64,000 bases of DNA from Tupaia tana (Eukaryota; Chordata; Mammalia; Scandentia; Tupaiidae), in contig JAKSZU010000007.1 of assembly GCA_026018925.1 (NCBI GenBank), forward strand, positions 98,667,501 to 98,731,500, given 5' to 3'. Under the pieces are notes generated by a model. The model was given only the letters and a program-made list of their open reading frames with translations. It did not search any database and had not been told where the DNA came from. Position 1 is the first letter of the stretch; each line of letters opens with the position of its first letter. Positions 45,201 through 56,905 of this stretch are shown in pieces. The translations under genes and the position numbers were made by a program.

Positions 45201-46420
45201 AGTGATGTATCAATTTTATTTATCCTTTCAAAGAACCAGCTTCTACATTTATTTATTTTATGTATAGTACATTTATTTTCTATTTCATTTATTTCTGCTC
45301 GGATCTTTATTATTTCCTTTCTCCTGGAGTTTTTTGGATTTTTTTTTTTGCTGTTGCTTTACCAATTCTCTGAGGCATGATGTTAAGTAATCCTTTAGCC
45401 TTCTTTCCATCTTCTTCTTATGTGCACTAATTGCTATGAACTTCCCTCTTATGACTACTTTAGCAGTGCCCCAAAGATTATGGAAACTCATGTCCTCATT
45501 GTAATTGGTTTCCATGAATCTTTTGATTTCAGTCTTTATTTCTTCAATAGTAATGGAGTCATTCAGGAGTAGGTTATTTAGTTTCCATGTATTTGAGTAT
45601 TTTTGAGGATTTCTCTTGAAATTAAAATCCAGCTTAATTCCATCATGTTCAGAGAAGATGCTGAATATAGTTTCTATGCCTCTGAATCTGTAGAGGCTTG
45701 CTTTGTGCCCTATGATGTGGTCAATCTTTGAAAAGGTTCCATGTACGGGTGTGAAAAAAGTGTATCTAGTGGTGTTTGGATGAAAGTTCTATAGATATCT
45801 GTTAAGTCCATTTGATTTATGGAATCATTTAGATCCTTCATCTCTTTACCTATGTTTTGCCTAGATGATCTGTCCAGAAGGGATAGTGCATTGTTGAGAT
45901 CTCCAACAATTAGTGTGTTGCAGGTTATCTTTCCTTTTAGATCTAACAGTCTTTCCTTCACATATTTGGGTGCTCCTGTGTTAGGTGCATAGATATTTAT
46001 AAGTGTTATATCTTCTTGATCTATAGAGCCTTTTACTACGATATGGTAGTAAAAGGTAGTAGTATATATGGTAGTATAGACCCTTCTTTGTCTCTTCGAA
46101 CAGTTGTTTTAAAGCCTATTTTGTCAGAAATTAGTATTGCATCTCCAGCTCTTTTTTGGTTCCCATTTGCATGGAAAACCTTTTTCCAATCCTTCATTTT
46201 ACATCTATGTATGTCTTTCTCCATGAGGTGGGATTCCTGTAGGCAACAAAGAGTCTCTCTGTTTTTCTTTTTTTATCCATTCAGTCAGTCTGTGTCTCTT
46301 GATTGGAGAATTTAATACATTAACATTCAATGTTATTATTGATGTTACAGGATCTGTACCGATGTTTAAGATGGCCATTGTCTTAGTGGCCTTTATTTCT
46401 TTGTTTCTGGCTGTTAATTC
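42260..46420 (-). pseudogene. L1 ORF2 (endonuclease-reverse transcriptase), broken
   Basis: Reading antisense gives, in order, the endonuclease (about 46,300-45,550), reverse transcriptase (about 45,200-44,000, with [13 protein letters not shown]-type motif near 44,230 and [10 protein letters not shown] at 44,090) and the C-terminal part with its Cys region (about 43,940-42,960). Open pieces such as 43,433-43,939 and 43,968-44,249 are separated by frameshifts and stops. The intact enzyme would nick and reverse-transcribe at target sites; this copy cannot. The 3' boundary includes 3' UTR sequence. Confidence 0.85.
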
Positions 46421-46519
46421 TTTATTTTTCCTGGAACAGTACTTTTTTCAGGGTTTCTTGAAGAACTGGTCTGGTGTTGGCAAATTCTTTCAGGTTTTGT
46501 TTGTCTAAGAAGATTTTAA

Positions 46520-47393
46520 TCCTTTTTTTTCCATATGAATGATAATCTTGCAGGATATAATAACCTTGGTTGGAATTGTTTCTTTTTTAAAAATTTTAAT
46601 ATGTCTTCCCATTCTTGCCTTGCTTGCATTGAGAGGTCCAGTATTAGCCTGATGGGATGGCCATTATTAGCCACTTCTCATTTCTCTCTTGCCAGTTTAA
46701 GTATCATGTCTTTATCTGTGGTCTTAGACAGCCTGGCTAAGATGTGCCTTGGGGATAATCTTCTGGGGTTGATTCTATTTGGGGTCCTTTGTATTTCTTA
46801 GGTCAGAATGGTTGAGTGCTTCTCTAGACTTGGAAAATTTTCTTCCAGAATTTCATGCAATAGATTTTCCATGCCATTATTAGTTTCTTCACCTTCTGGG
46901 ATGCCAATTTTTCTGATGATTTTGTGCCTTATGGAATCTGGTATTTCTTATATTATCCTTGGGGGTTTTTTGTTGTTGTTGTTATTTTGTCTATCTTCAT
47001 GATGGTTTTTTTTCTATCTTCTTAGTCAGAGGTTTTATCTTCTACATCAGAGATTCAATCTTCAGCATGGTCTAATCGACATTTAATACTTTCAAGGGAG
47101 TTTTTGATTTCCCCTATTACACACTTGACCCCTAATAGCTCCATCTGATTATTTCACAGGGTGTCCATTTCTTCTTTCATATCTTGAAAGAACTTCCTAA
47201 TCTCCTGAAGTTCGTTGTCTCTTTTCTGTTCCAACTCATGGAATTTGTTCACCATAAACGTTCTAAATTCTTTATCTGACATTTTGGTAACGTTCTCAGA
47301 TTTGAAGATAGATGGAAGGGAGTTACTCTGTTCCTTTGATGGAGACATATTTCCAGGTTTATTCAGACCTGTGGCTTCTCTACTTCTAGCCAT
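46520..47393 (-). pseudogene. L1 ORF1, broken
   Basis: Begins at 47,393 (MARSREATG), stays open for 79 codons, then stops. It shares MSDKEFRTFM and coiled-coil sequence with the HAL1 ORF1, and the C-terminal domain lies near 46,560-46,830. Frameshifts break the rest. It is the same protein family as 16,604-17,605 but a distinct lineage. Confidence 0.82.
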
Positions 47394-47759
47394 TGGAAGA
47401 TATACTCACTTCTAAGTACCTCTTAGGAGAAGAAGTCAATGTTTCACTGACTAGGAGTGTGTTTTCCTTCTGCTTCAAATTGAAATCTGCCAAAGTCTCT
47501 GTTCTGTTGTTTTTAGTAATGTAGTCTCAAAACAGATACTTTATTCAGTTTTGTGAAGAGCAGTATCTCCTTTTTTACAGCTGGTTCAGTACAAGGGAGG
47601 ATTCTCTAGAACCTTCTATTACTAGAAAATTTCAGATCTTTAATTCTAGGCCTAGCTAGTTCCTCTGGAAATGTAGAAGATGAAGAAGAGAAGATAATAA
47701 AAGAGAAAAGAAAAGAATACAGAGGGGAATAAAGGAAAAGTAGTGCACCAAGCTACTGC

Positions 47760-48168
47760 CAGATGCCTTCAGATGGACCTGGCTGCTGGCTGCTACAGCA
47801 AAAGGGCAGTCTGTGGGGAGAGTGAGAGGAGGAAATTAACAAAAGAATGGAAGAGAGAAAAGAAAAAAAATGGAGAAACTGCCTACTTGCCTATGGGTCT
47901 GAGTGGGTTCTGGACTGGGGAATATCTGGAAGTGAGGCCATGGGGGCAGTGTTGCCCCTGCCTCAATGTCCCTTCCTGCCCAGATCCCTTCAGATGGACC
48001 TGGCCACTGGCTGGTACAGAAAAGGGGGCAGTCTGTGGGTCTGAGTGGATCCTGGAGTGGGGAGTCTGGAAGTGAGGTGGTAGGGGCAGTGTTGCCCCTG
48101 TCTCAATGTCCCTTCCTGCCCAGATGCCTTTAGATGGACCTGGCCACTGACTGCTTTAGCAAAAAGCC
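47760..48168 (-). promoter_or_regulatory. Tandem monomers in the L1 5' UTR
   Basis: CAGATnCCTT(C/T)AGATGGACCTGGC recurs at 47,760, 47,981 and 48,121; the last two are 140 bp apart. GGGGCAGTGTTGCCCCTG recurs between them. The first interval is longer because of an A-rich insertion near 47,830-47,880. They are unrelated in sequence to the HAL1 monomers and are a likely internal promoter array. Confidence 0.8.
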
Positions 48169-48512
48169 TAATTATCTTTAAATACTATATATATTAAAAA
48201 CAACTAATTGTCTGTATACTTTGCTCTCAGTATTTTCAGGTTTGTCATTGACAGTTTCAAGACTGCTTTCCATGAAATAGACTGTAACAAGTACCTAGAC
48301 TGTTAGAGCCCCTGAAGAACACTGTAAAAGAGCTCATTTCCTTTTCAAAACACTTCTGGAATCCCACATATCTGCTTTACATTAAATAATTATGGCTCTA
48401 ATTGTTTGCCTCTTTTTACACAGGTATGGATAGATTCCAAACTCCTTCGAAAATATGTTAATGCTATTCTTAAATTTATTAAACTAAAAAATTTTCAACA
48501 TACTGATCTTTT

Positions 48513-48768
48513 TTTTTTTTTTTGAGAGGTTTTTGCTATAGGATGTGTGCGCTTGCCAGACAGAAAGAGACAGAGAGACAGAAAGCGAGAAATCACCCCC
48601 AGAGGGGATGGCCATGCCGCAATCCCTTCTCCTCCGTTCTCCTCTCGGGATTTTGGGCACACACGCGCATGCGCCCGGTGTGAGTTTTAAGCCACTGGTT
48701 CTGGGGCGTGAACCGCAGTTGACTACATGGGAGTCCAGCGACATAGCCATTAGGTTAACTGCTGGTCC
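48513..48768 (-). mobile_element. tRNA-derived SINE
   Basis: Antisense young SINE flanked by CAACATACTGATCTTTT (48,496-48,512) and CAACATACTAATCTTTT (48,769-48,785). Confidence 0.92.
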
Positions 48769-49659
48769 CAACATACTAATCTTTTAAAGTTTCTTTTTGC
48801 CTTCCACAGTTACTTCCTGTAGGTTCCCTTCAAAATATTCTGTGAGTCTCCAGAGCTTCCTCTAAACACTGTTTAGTCCTAACATTCTGTTATATGAACT
48901 GCCCTACCCCTACTCAAATTTTTTTTCAAAAAGGGGGACTAATTGGGAAAATATCAAAAATATATTAATTGTATAACTACATAGATAAGCAATTTCTGAT
49001 ATATCACTTTTAGAACTCCAGTTTTCTGAGAAAAAAATGTCTATTACTGGTATTCTGTAAAAATCTGCCATAAATACTAATGGACAAATGTTACTTTTGC
49101 TTACTGCTTACAGTGGGCCTCTTAACTAAATGTAATCTCTTGCCTTGGACTCAAAAATGACCAAGGACAGTGTGAATGTTGTTATTTTCTTCCCCTAATA
49201 CATTGTCACTACCCTTCTGATCATGTTAATTTGCCTATATTACTGCACTTATTCTTCCCAAAGTAGTCTCACCGAAGCCATTCCAAGTGCTCTAGTAGTA
49301 TTCACTGTTAATCAACTCAAAGGCATTTCCATTGGAAATTTGTTTCAAAAATCTTGTCTTATTACAAACATTTTCTCATAAAACCGACTTAGGAGATTGT
49401 TTCAAAATCTTTTTGCAGGTGTACATGTGTGTTTGTGCATACATATGATATGTCATATTACATACTGTATATTGTATGTCTTTGTGATAGAAGGCCTTAA
49501 GGAATTTCATTTAATTTGGTTTATAAAAAAGGAGCACTCATACAAATTAATTTAAAGACTCTTCTAGTTAATGTGACTTAAAATCATTGACAAATAAGCC
49601 AGTTCCAATAATAAGTGAAGATCTTCTTGATTTCTGACAAATGTTTTGTCCAAAGTTTT

Positions 49660-49893
49660 TTTTTGTTTTGTTTTTTTTTTTTTTGAGAGGTTTTAGCTAT
49701 AGGGCGCGAGAAATCACCCCCCAGGGGAGATGGTCACACCGCAATCCCTTCTCCTCCATTCTCCACTCGGGATCTTGGGCACGCACGCACACGTGCCCAG
49801 CGTGAGTTTTAAGCCACCGGGTCCAGGACGTGAACCGCAGTCGACTACGTGGGAGTCCAGCGACATAGCCATTATGCTAACTGCTGGTTCCCA
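49660..49893 (-). mobile_element. tRNA-derived SINE, internally shortened
   Basis: Antisense SINE flanked by GTCCAAAGTTTT at 49,648-49,659 and 49,894-49,905. The CT-rich part next to the tail is missing: TAGGGCG runs directly into CGAGAAATCACC. Confidence 0.9.
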
Positions 49894-50105
49894 GTCCAAA
49901 GTTTTATTGATCAAGCAATATTATGTTTAATTTGTTATAATCTGTTTAAACATCTAATATTTATATGGTACATGTTACATAGCAAATATCTAACTGACAG
50001 GGAAAATGGATTAGTGACTAAACTTTAACATTTTGTTTCTCACAAATAATCAAAACATAATAGCTAAAAAAATAGGATAAGTGCTGTTTAATAAGTTCAA
50101 TTTTT

Positions 50106-50361
50106 TTTTTTTTGGAGAGGTTTTTGCTATAGGGTGTGTGCTCTCACCAGAAAGACAGAGAGAGACAGAGAGAAAGAAAGTGAAGAATCAACTCCCAGGG
50201 TGGAGGACCACACCACAATCCCTTCTCCTCCATTTCTCTCGGGATCTTGAGCATGCACGCACACGCGCCCAGTGTAAGTTTAAGCAGCCAGGTCCAGGAT
50301 TTGAACTGTGGTCAACTACATGGGAGTCCAGCGACATAACCATTATGCCATCCACTGGTCC
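50106..50361 (-). mobile_element. tRNA-derived SINE
   Basis: Antisense SINE flanked by AAGTTCAATTTTT at about 50,093-50,105 and 50,362-50,374. The head is slightly decayed (CATCCACTGGTCC). Confidence 0.9.
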
Positions 50362-50831
50362 AAGTTCAATTTTTAATTCTCCTGTAGTTCAGTTACACGG
50401 CTACTGGCTAAAAACAGTAAAAAGTGCTTCTCTTATAAAATTATATTGTAATCCATATATCGGTCTTTGCGTTGTTTGTTTATCACTAAAACTCATATCT
50501 GACTACTGTAGTCTGCCATGTATTTTGTTTTAATGCCAACAAAGTTAATCCTTTTCATCCCTAAGATACTTAAAATAATTAACTTTCATTTTCTACACAC
50601 AGTTAAATATTTAAGCTTTTGCTACTTTGACAAGTTCTGCCCAAAATTAAATTCTAAATTAAGTTCTATTGACTTCAGAATAACTTTTGGATGTTTACAG
50701 AGGGCCCTTGAAACATCCAAAAATACATGTGTTAAACTAATCAGGCTTCTTTTAATGTATTAAATGATATTGGAAAACATTGTCAAATAAAGTAATTTGA
50801 ATTTTATTAACTTTGTTGTAAGTAAAAATAA

Positions 50832-50836
<5 letters not shown>

Positions 50837-50862
<26 letters not shown>
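50837..50862. repeat. (TA)n microsatellite
   Basis: Pure TA run followed by further AT-rich sequence. Confidence 0.9.
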
Positions 50863-51179
50863 TTTTTTTAAATATATATTATATATGTATTCTGTATTTA
50901 TATATGTATTTATATTCCAAAATAATTTAAAATTTCTAGAAGTCAATGATATGGCATTATTCAGGCAGTTATAGGTACTGCTAAACTACCATATGCCATA
51001 AATGCTGCCAAATTTCTTTATCAGTTGTAAATTATTGTCAAATCTTTAACTAGGGTTAGTTTGAATCTTATTATCCATAGACAATTACTTTAACATTTTT
51101 CTAAAAACTTTTTCCAAATGGCTATTATCTAAGATTTAGGATGTAGATGAAAGTGCCCTCTTTTCATTTGGCACATTAG

Positions 51180-52450
51180 ATCTCGCACCAGCCTCCCCAG
51201 TGCTCTTACATTTGGTAACCACCAAGGTGATGCACAGCTCATTGTTGTTGTTTCAGACATTCCAGAAACACAGGCACAGCAATCACGTAACCTTTTCCAC
51301 CAAAATGCTGCCACCTTGTACAAACAATTGTCTATTACCAGAGAACAGGCAAGTGACATTGTTAAAAAATTGTTCAAATTGGGACCAGCAGTTAGCGTAA
51401 TGGCTATGTCGTTGGACTCCCACATAGTTGACCCCGGTTCAAGTCCTGGACCCGGCGGCTTAAACTCATGCCAGGCACGTGTGTGTGCATGCCCAAGATC
51501 CCAAGAGGAGAATGGAGGAGAAGTGATTGCGGCATGGCCATCCCCCCTGGTGGGTAATTTCTCGCTTTCTATCTCTCTGTCTCTCTCTGTCTTTCTGGCG
51601 AACACACATGCCCTATAGTGAAAACCTCTTAAAAAAAAATAAATAAAACTGTCCAACTGTGTTCCTTTCCTGCCTTCTCTTACTATGGGAGTCATCCCCA
51701 GGGGCCTGGCCTCCAATCACATTTGGCAGATGAATGTAACTCATTACGCCCCATTTGGGCAACAAAGTTACATACATGTTACTGTCGACACCTATTCTGG
51801 TTTCATCTTTGCTTCCTCCCTGACAGGAGAAGCAGCCAAACATGTTATTGCCCACTGTCTTGCAGCACTGGAAGTGATGGGAAAACCAAAACATATAATG
51901 ACTAATAATGGCCCGCTTATACTAGTAAGTCTTCTCAGCAGTTCTGTGATACTTTGTACATTCTCCACACTACAGACATCCCTTACAATCCACAGGGCCA
52001 AGCTATAGTGTAAAGGAACAACCAGCATTTAAAAATGCAGTTAGAAAATAAAAAAGGGAGAGACGAGGTAATCACTAAAACTCCTCACTCAAGGCTTTCT
52101 CTTGCCTTATATACTTAGAATTTTTTAAATTCTACATCAGAGGGGCCTCACAGCTTCAGAAATTCACTATCAAGGATAGAAAAGGCTAAACCTTAATATG
52201 CAAAATGGAAAGATCCTAGTTCAGGAGAATGGAAAGTTCCTGACCCAGTGCTAGCATGGGGTCGAGGGTATGCTTGCATTTTTCCAGAATCATCACCAAG
52301 GCCAGTGTGGGTTCCTGCACAACTAGTGAGACCGCTAAATTAGGGACCACCCCGAGGACATTTCTTGAATCAGATGCAGAAGAAGATGAAAGACCTGACT
52401 CTGGACTCAGTACCCAAAATAGCATAGAAAAGGAAAGAGAACTGTGAAAT
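51180..52450 (+). pseudogene. pol: Betaretroviral integrase (3' end of pol), broken
   Basis: The N-terminal zinc-binding region (LFHQNAATLYKQLSITREQA) lies at about 51,290-51,355 and is interrupted by a SINE at 51,381-51,640. The catalytic core spans 51,685-52,008. Here two of the three catalytic Asp codons are AAT (Asn): WQMN at 51,733-51,735 and TNNG at 51,904-51,906. The C-terminal domain (KVPDPVLAWGRGYACIFPES) follows at about 52,230-52,290. Integrase joins viral DNA to the host genome; with frameshifts, stops and two lost metal ligands this copy is dead. A short RNase H end precedes it. Confidence 0.88.
51381..51640 (+). mobile_element. tRNA-derived SINE in the integrase remnant
   Basis: Sense young SINE (GGGACCAGCAGTTAGCGTAA to CCTATAGTGAAAACC plus A-rich tail). 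It splits the integrase zinc-binding domain from the catalytic core. No clear target duplication was seen. Confidence 0.9.
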
Positions 52451-53123
52451 CGACGCACAAGGCTCAGCCCCCTACATGGGGACAGATTGAATGCCTAACT
52501 GAAAGAGAAGCACAGCTTACAGAAGAGGGGACATCAGTTACAGCTCCCCTACTATTTCTGGCCATGCTAAGTATTGTAGCCACTCCGGTAAGTGCACTCC
52601 CCAGTACAAATCAAAATAAGACATACTGGGCCTATGTTCCAGATCCTCCCATCTTACATCCAGTCATTTGGAGGGATCCAGAAATTAAAATAGTCACAAA
52701 CAATTCACATCAACTAAGAAGAATTCCTGCTAATGGCCTTAACAATCAGTGGGTAAAATTTAACTCTTCAGCTGTTGCTGATTCACCCCCTATCACTCTT
52801 TCCTCCACACAAGACTCTTGTGTGCAGATTGTACAAGGGATAAAAAGAGCCCCTGTACAAGTCTATAACAAGAACACACACGTTGGCTTACATTACTTTC
52901 ACAACATATCACCTTTAAAAATTAATCCTTTTCTAATATTGCCATATTTATATTTTATGCCCAACATTGTCGTTCCAATTCGGATTTAATTCCAAAAAAC
53001 CGTTACCCTCCCTGGACTTCATATTAATATAATTCACCAGGCAAAGTTACCTCACACAACACCAAACTTTATGACTGATCTTATTCCAAACAGATAATAT
53101 AGGAGGACTTTTTCTAGTATTTT

Positions 53124-53393
53124 TTTGGGGGGAGAGGTTTTTGCTATAGGACACGTGCGCTCACCAGACAGACAGAGAGACAGAGAGACAGAAAGCGAGA
53201 AATCACCCCCAAAGGGGAATGGCCACGCTGCAATCCCTTCTCCTCCATTCTCCTTTCAGGATCTTGGGCACGCATGCACATGCTCCCGGTGTGACTTTTA
53301 AGCCACCAGGTCCAGGACACGAACCGCAGTCGACTACATGGGAGTCCAGCCACATAGCCATTATGCTAGCTGCTGATCCCATATTTCTAGTAT
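53124..53393 (-). mobile_element. tRNA-derived SINE in env
   Basis: Antisense young SINE flanked by TTCTAGTATTTT at 53,112-53,123 and 53,394-53,405. Confidence 0.92.
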
Positions 53394-53963
53394 TTTAATA
53401 ACTCCTGATAGTCACCAACAAAAAAAACTTTGGAACATAATCATGGCCGTTGATCACTCCAAAGTTTTGTCCAGTGGGGACTCACAGTTCTCCACCCAAA
53501 CTTTTGTACTTATGACATGTCTTCTGTAGTTTTATGCCATGATAACTGAAATTACTAATTATACTTATTAGAATAACAAGATAAAAATAGATTGCACTAA
53601 CTGTAACCTCATGAATTATGTAACTAGTTATAATTTCAGCCAATATATATTAATATTACATCATCCCTCATGATGATGCTGGACTTCAAGTGTTACACAA
53701 AATTCAGTCAATTAGCAAGACCCAAATGGGGAGCTGTCATTTTTGGAGTTCTCATTTCAATCACTTTGCTTCTCTAGCAACATTGAAAGTTGCTTTAAGT
53801 CAACAAACTCACGCTGCCACTTTCGTCAATGCTCTTGCTCGTAATACTTCTCATATGATGGGCACACAATTAGATAATAACTAACATATTGCTGTCTGTT
53901 CATGAGAGCTTCAAACTACTGTTGACGGCTTAAAAAAAAAACAGGTGTTTAAAATGTAGTTAC

Positions 53964-54212
53964 ATGGACCAGCATTTAGTGTAATGGCTAGGTCACTGGA
54001 CTCCCACGTAGTCGACCACACATTGAGTCCCAGACCTAGTGGCTTAAACTAATGCTGGGCAAGTGTACATACATGCCCAAGATCCCAAGAGGAGAATGGA
54101 GGAGAAGAGATTGCAGTGTGGCCATCCCCTGTGGGGGGGTGGGGGGGATGATTTCTGGCTTTCTGTCCCTCTTTCTGGCAAGTGCACATGCCCAATAGCA
54201 AAAAACTTTTAA
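53964..54212 (+). mobile_element. tRNA-derived SINE in env
   Basis: Sense SINE flanked by AAAATGTAGTTAC (53,951-53,963) and AAAATGCAGTTAC (54,213-54,225). The body contains a G-rich stretch near 54,135. Confidence 0.9.
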
Positions 54213-54597
54213 AAAATGCAGTTACGATGTCATTTGAGGTGTTATGCATTATTTCAACATATCTGTGTGACTCCTTTGCCAGATAATGTCACACATTAGA
54301 ACTGCACTTCTATTTAAAATCATCTCCATGGGGTATGATCTTCTAACAATATTTCTGTAGATAAGAAAAATCTTCATAAACAGATCATAGATCTAGAAAA
54401 TAGTTTTCTACCTTCGTTTGATTTTTCTGATTAACCTCTAATATTTTGGATTGACTTAAAGGCACTAATCCTTTTATCATGCTTCATCACCCCTTATGGT
54501 ATTTCTTGGGAATAATTGTGTCAGTAATCTTGCTTATATTTATTATTCTACTTTTCTGCAGAATCTCTTGATGAGAGCTCCATGCAACAGCCATCCT

Positions 54598-55268
54598 GTT
54601 GGTGTCTGCCCCAGGGCTTGGTTCTATCTAAGGAAGAAGCGGGAAGAATGAGAGAGACAGAGTAACAGCAGACACAGGCAGCCTGACGTAGGTAGCCCAA
54701 GCAAGTTGTGCTGCCCAAACTGGCCGTCTTTATTTATAATACAAGGCAGCATTACATATGTGTATTTTATGACATTCCGTAGATTTGTTTCCAGGTTACA
54801 GACAATAAGAAGCAGGTAACAAATCTATAAGAGCTTAGAAATACTAGAGCTTCGATGTACCTGGGTGTATCCCCTGATGATAATCACATCATGGAGAAAT
54901 CCCATTAAATTTCTTTTCTAAAGGAGAGAAGCCTAACTGCAGGTGTGTGGAGGAAACATAAGGCTAAAGATTCTCTCCATAAGGCGAGCACCACCACGCC
55001 CAGAGAAGGCTAAAGAATCTCACAGAGGAAGAGCAGGGATTGGACTTTGCTAATTGGGGTCAAGACATTTCCTGAATTCCATCAGATGTGTCTGTTGGAA
55101 AGCCTCTAACAATTTCCACTCTCTGCTCTGCCTGCAGCGAGGGTCAAGGAAAGGAAAAGTTGCAAGTTTGTGCCATAGCCCAGAGAAACAGGTGGTGTTT
55201 GCTCAGAGTATGTCCCCACACCTCAGGGTCTCTCTCGAAATGTGTCCTTACAAGATCCATCTCCACAG
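54598..55268 (-). mobile_element. Probable solo LTR between env and the 3' LTR
   Basis: Bounded by TGTTGG at the left and CTCCACA at the right. In antisense it carries TATAAATAAAG and ends GGGGCAGACACCAACA, as expected of an LTR R/U5 end. It is foreign to the provirus because neither LTR nor env explains it. No clear target duplication was found, so its limits are tentative. Confidence 0.45.
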
Positions 55269-55277
55269 ACTCAAATT

Positions 55278-55296
55278 AGAAAAAGAAAAAGTGGGA
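55278..55296 (+). other. Polypurine tract of the provirus
   Basis: AGAAAAAGAAAAAGTGGGA directly upstream of the 3' LTR start (55,299). This is the expected primer site for plus-strand synthesis and fixes the LTR boundary. Confidence 0.8.
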
Positions 55297-55298
55297 TT

Positions 55299-55744
55299 TG
55301 TAGAAAGCAACCAGTCTGAAAACATGTGACCTTTAGAAACATGCAGAAACATGCTCCTGTAAGCTACTCTAGCAGGGCTATTGAGAAGCATCTACATATG
55401 AAAGAAGTATCTGCCTGCTGTAAATGGTTATCTTCCTGTTGTTAATAACCAATACCCCAAACTGGCAGAATAGGGCTAAAAGAAGTCACATGTGTTTGTC
55501 AGATTGTCCCCCAAACAGATCAGAGAAATTAAATGGCGCTAATCATTTTCACATCTTCAGATGATTTACATCCAAAAACAACTGACTTTGCAGCCTATTT
55601 CAACTTCCCCCATTTTCTGCCCTTTAAAATAATAAACCTGAGGTGGTTCTGGTCACAATTTCTTCATCAGAGAAGCTGTGCCCACCTGATCCTTGCTTTT
55701 CCATACTTGTGTGTCTTTGTGTGTTTGTTATTGCATCTATTTCT
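55299..55744 (+). repeat. 3' LTR of the provirus, left part
   Basis: Matches the 5' LTR from TGTAGAAAGCAACC to ATTGCATCTATTTCT, where HAL1 element 3 is inserted. The last ~55 bp lie at 58,235-58,289. Confidence 0.9.
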
Positions 55745-56905
55745 TTTTTTTTTTTTGCTTTATTTATTTCTTTATTTATTTACATTCATTCACTGTACAT
55801 CATTATAGCAAACAAAATGAGATTTTTCCATTCACAGTGCACTGTATATTGGCTCAATCAAGCACATCAAGATGTGTGTTATTGTCAACACATAATTTTT
55901 CATTTCTTGTTTTCTGTATATTTTGCCTTTTTTCCCATTCTTGATTCCCTATCTCACCCTCTGCCATCTCCCACCCACCTCCCACATTGTGTCTGGTATC
56001 TATTGTTGCTTTCTCTGCCTCCCCTATTTTATTGTTTCACTAAATATCTTAATACATCTAAATATTTTCAATAGCAAGCACAGCTGAAATATACATATCC
56101 ATGAACACAAGTCTGACTTTAGGCATAAACCTCAGTGAGTAGAATGAACATACTATAAAGTAGCATCTACCTAGGGCTATATAGCTTACTCCAGTCATCA
56201 GATAGGTATTTTTAATGCCCTTTTTTTCTGAAAAAACTTTTTTCTATTAATTTACATTCATTCCCTGAGCATCATCACAACATACAAAATGTGGTTTCCC
56301 ATCTAGAATAAACTGGATAGTGGCTTAATCAACTGGATAATGGCTTAATCATGCATGTTATCATCTATAATAATCCATTTCTACTTTCATGTGTATATTT
56401 TTTTACCCCATATCTGACCCTCTGCCCTATTCCACTCTCTTATTACACTATCTCTGCTGTCTACAGTTATCTTCAATTCCTTTTCTCCCGACATTTCATT
56501 GATCACACAATATCATAAGTAACCTAACTATTTACAATAGCAAGTTCAGCTGATGGTTTCACGAAAAGCAGTTTTGAACTGGTAAGGATATTTCCTTGAA
56601 ACTTAAGGTTTCAAGGTTAGTATTCTGTTCAAATATTAGGTACATGAATCCATTGACAGCTCAAGACAGGACAAAAATCCTTAAAACCGGACAACAAAGC
56701 TTAGAAGAAAAGCAGCAATATTTTAGTTAAGTCATAGAATGCTGTTTCATCAGTTCAGTCTCATGTACTTAATTTTCTTCTGTTTCTGTTGAGGTTCGAT
56801 TTTCCAGATTGAGCTCTGGGATATAATACTCAACTCCAGACTTTGTCCCTACAATTAAGTTGCCCATTTTCTTAGTTTCTGAACTCTTGTTTCTGTGTGT
56901 CTGCA

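Larger units (their letters stand above)
42017..48168 (-). mobile_element. Full-length L1 with monomeric 5' UTR, inactivated
   Basis: A 6.15-kb antisense L1 flanked by the 11-bp duplication TAATTATCTTT (42,006-42,016 and 48,169-48,179). From right to left it has 5' UTR monomers (47,760-48,168), ORF1 (from about 47,393), ORF2 (to about 42,960) and a 3' UTR ending near 42,220. About 200 bp then follow before the T-run at 42,017. ORF2 is broken many times. The reverse-transcriptase motif reads FSDD instead of FADD (about 44,230). Confidence 0.93.
48180..51120. other. Unrecognised middle of the provirus with three SINEs
   Basis: AT-rich sequence where protease, RNase H and reverse transcriptase would be expected. 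No retroviral motif was recognised in any frame. It holds SINEs at 48,513, 49,660 and 50,106 and a TA run at 50,837-50,862. It may be extremely decayed pol or foreign sequence acquired by recombination. Confidence 0.5.
52444..54580 (+). pseudogene. env: Betaretroviral env, broken, with a 181-codon open start
   Basis: 52,444-52,989 is open for 181 codons and resembles the surface subunit N-terminus of HML-type class II retroviruses. It shows PPTWGQIE, a hydrophobic signal stretch near residues 35-55, and TYWAYVPDPP. The remainder is broken by stops, a frameshift and SINEs at 53,124 and 53,964. A transmembrane-subunit part lies at about 53,690-53,880 (fusion-peptide-like hydrophobic stretch, then ATFVNALARNTS). 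A membrane anchor (FLGIIVSVILLIFIILLF) lies at about 54,500-54,560. Env mediates receptor binding and fusion; this copy cannot produce a complete protein. Confidence 0.85.

Noticed and set aside
47743-48075. 110-codon open stretch near 48 kb
   Set aside because: Lies in L1 5' UTR monomers in the opposite orientation; no evidence of coding.
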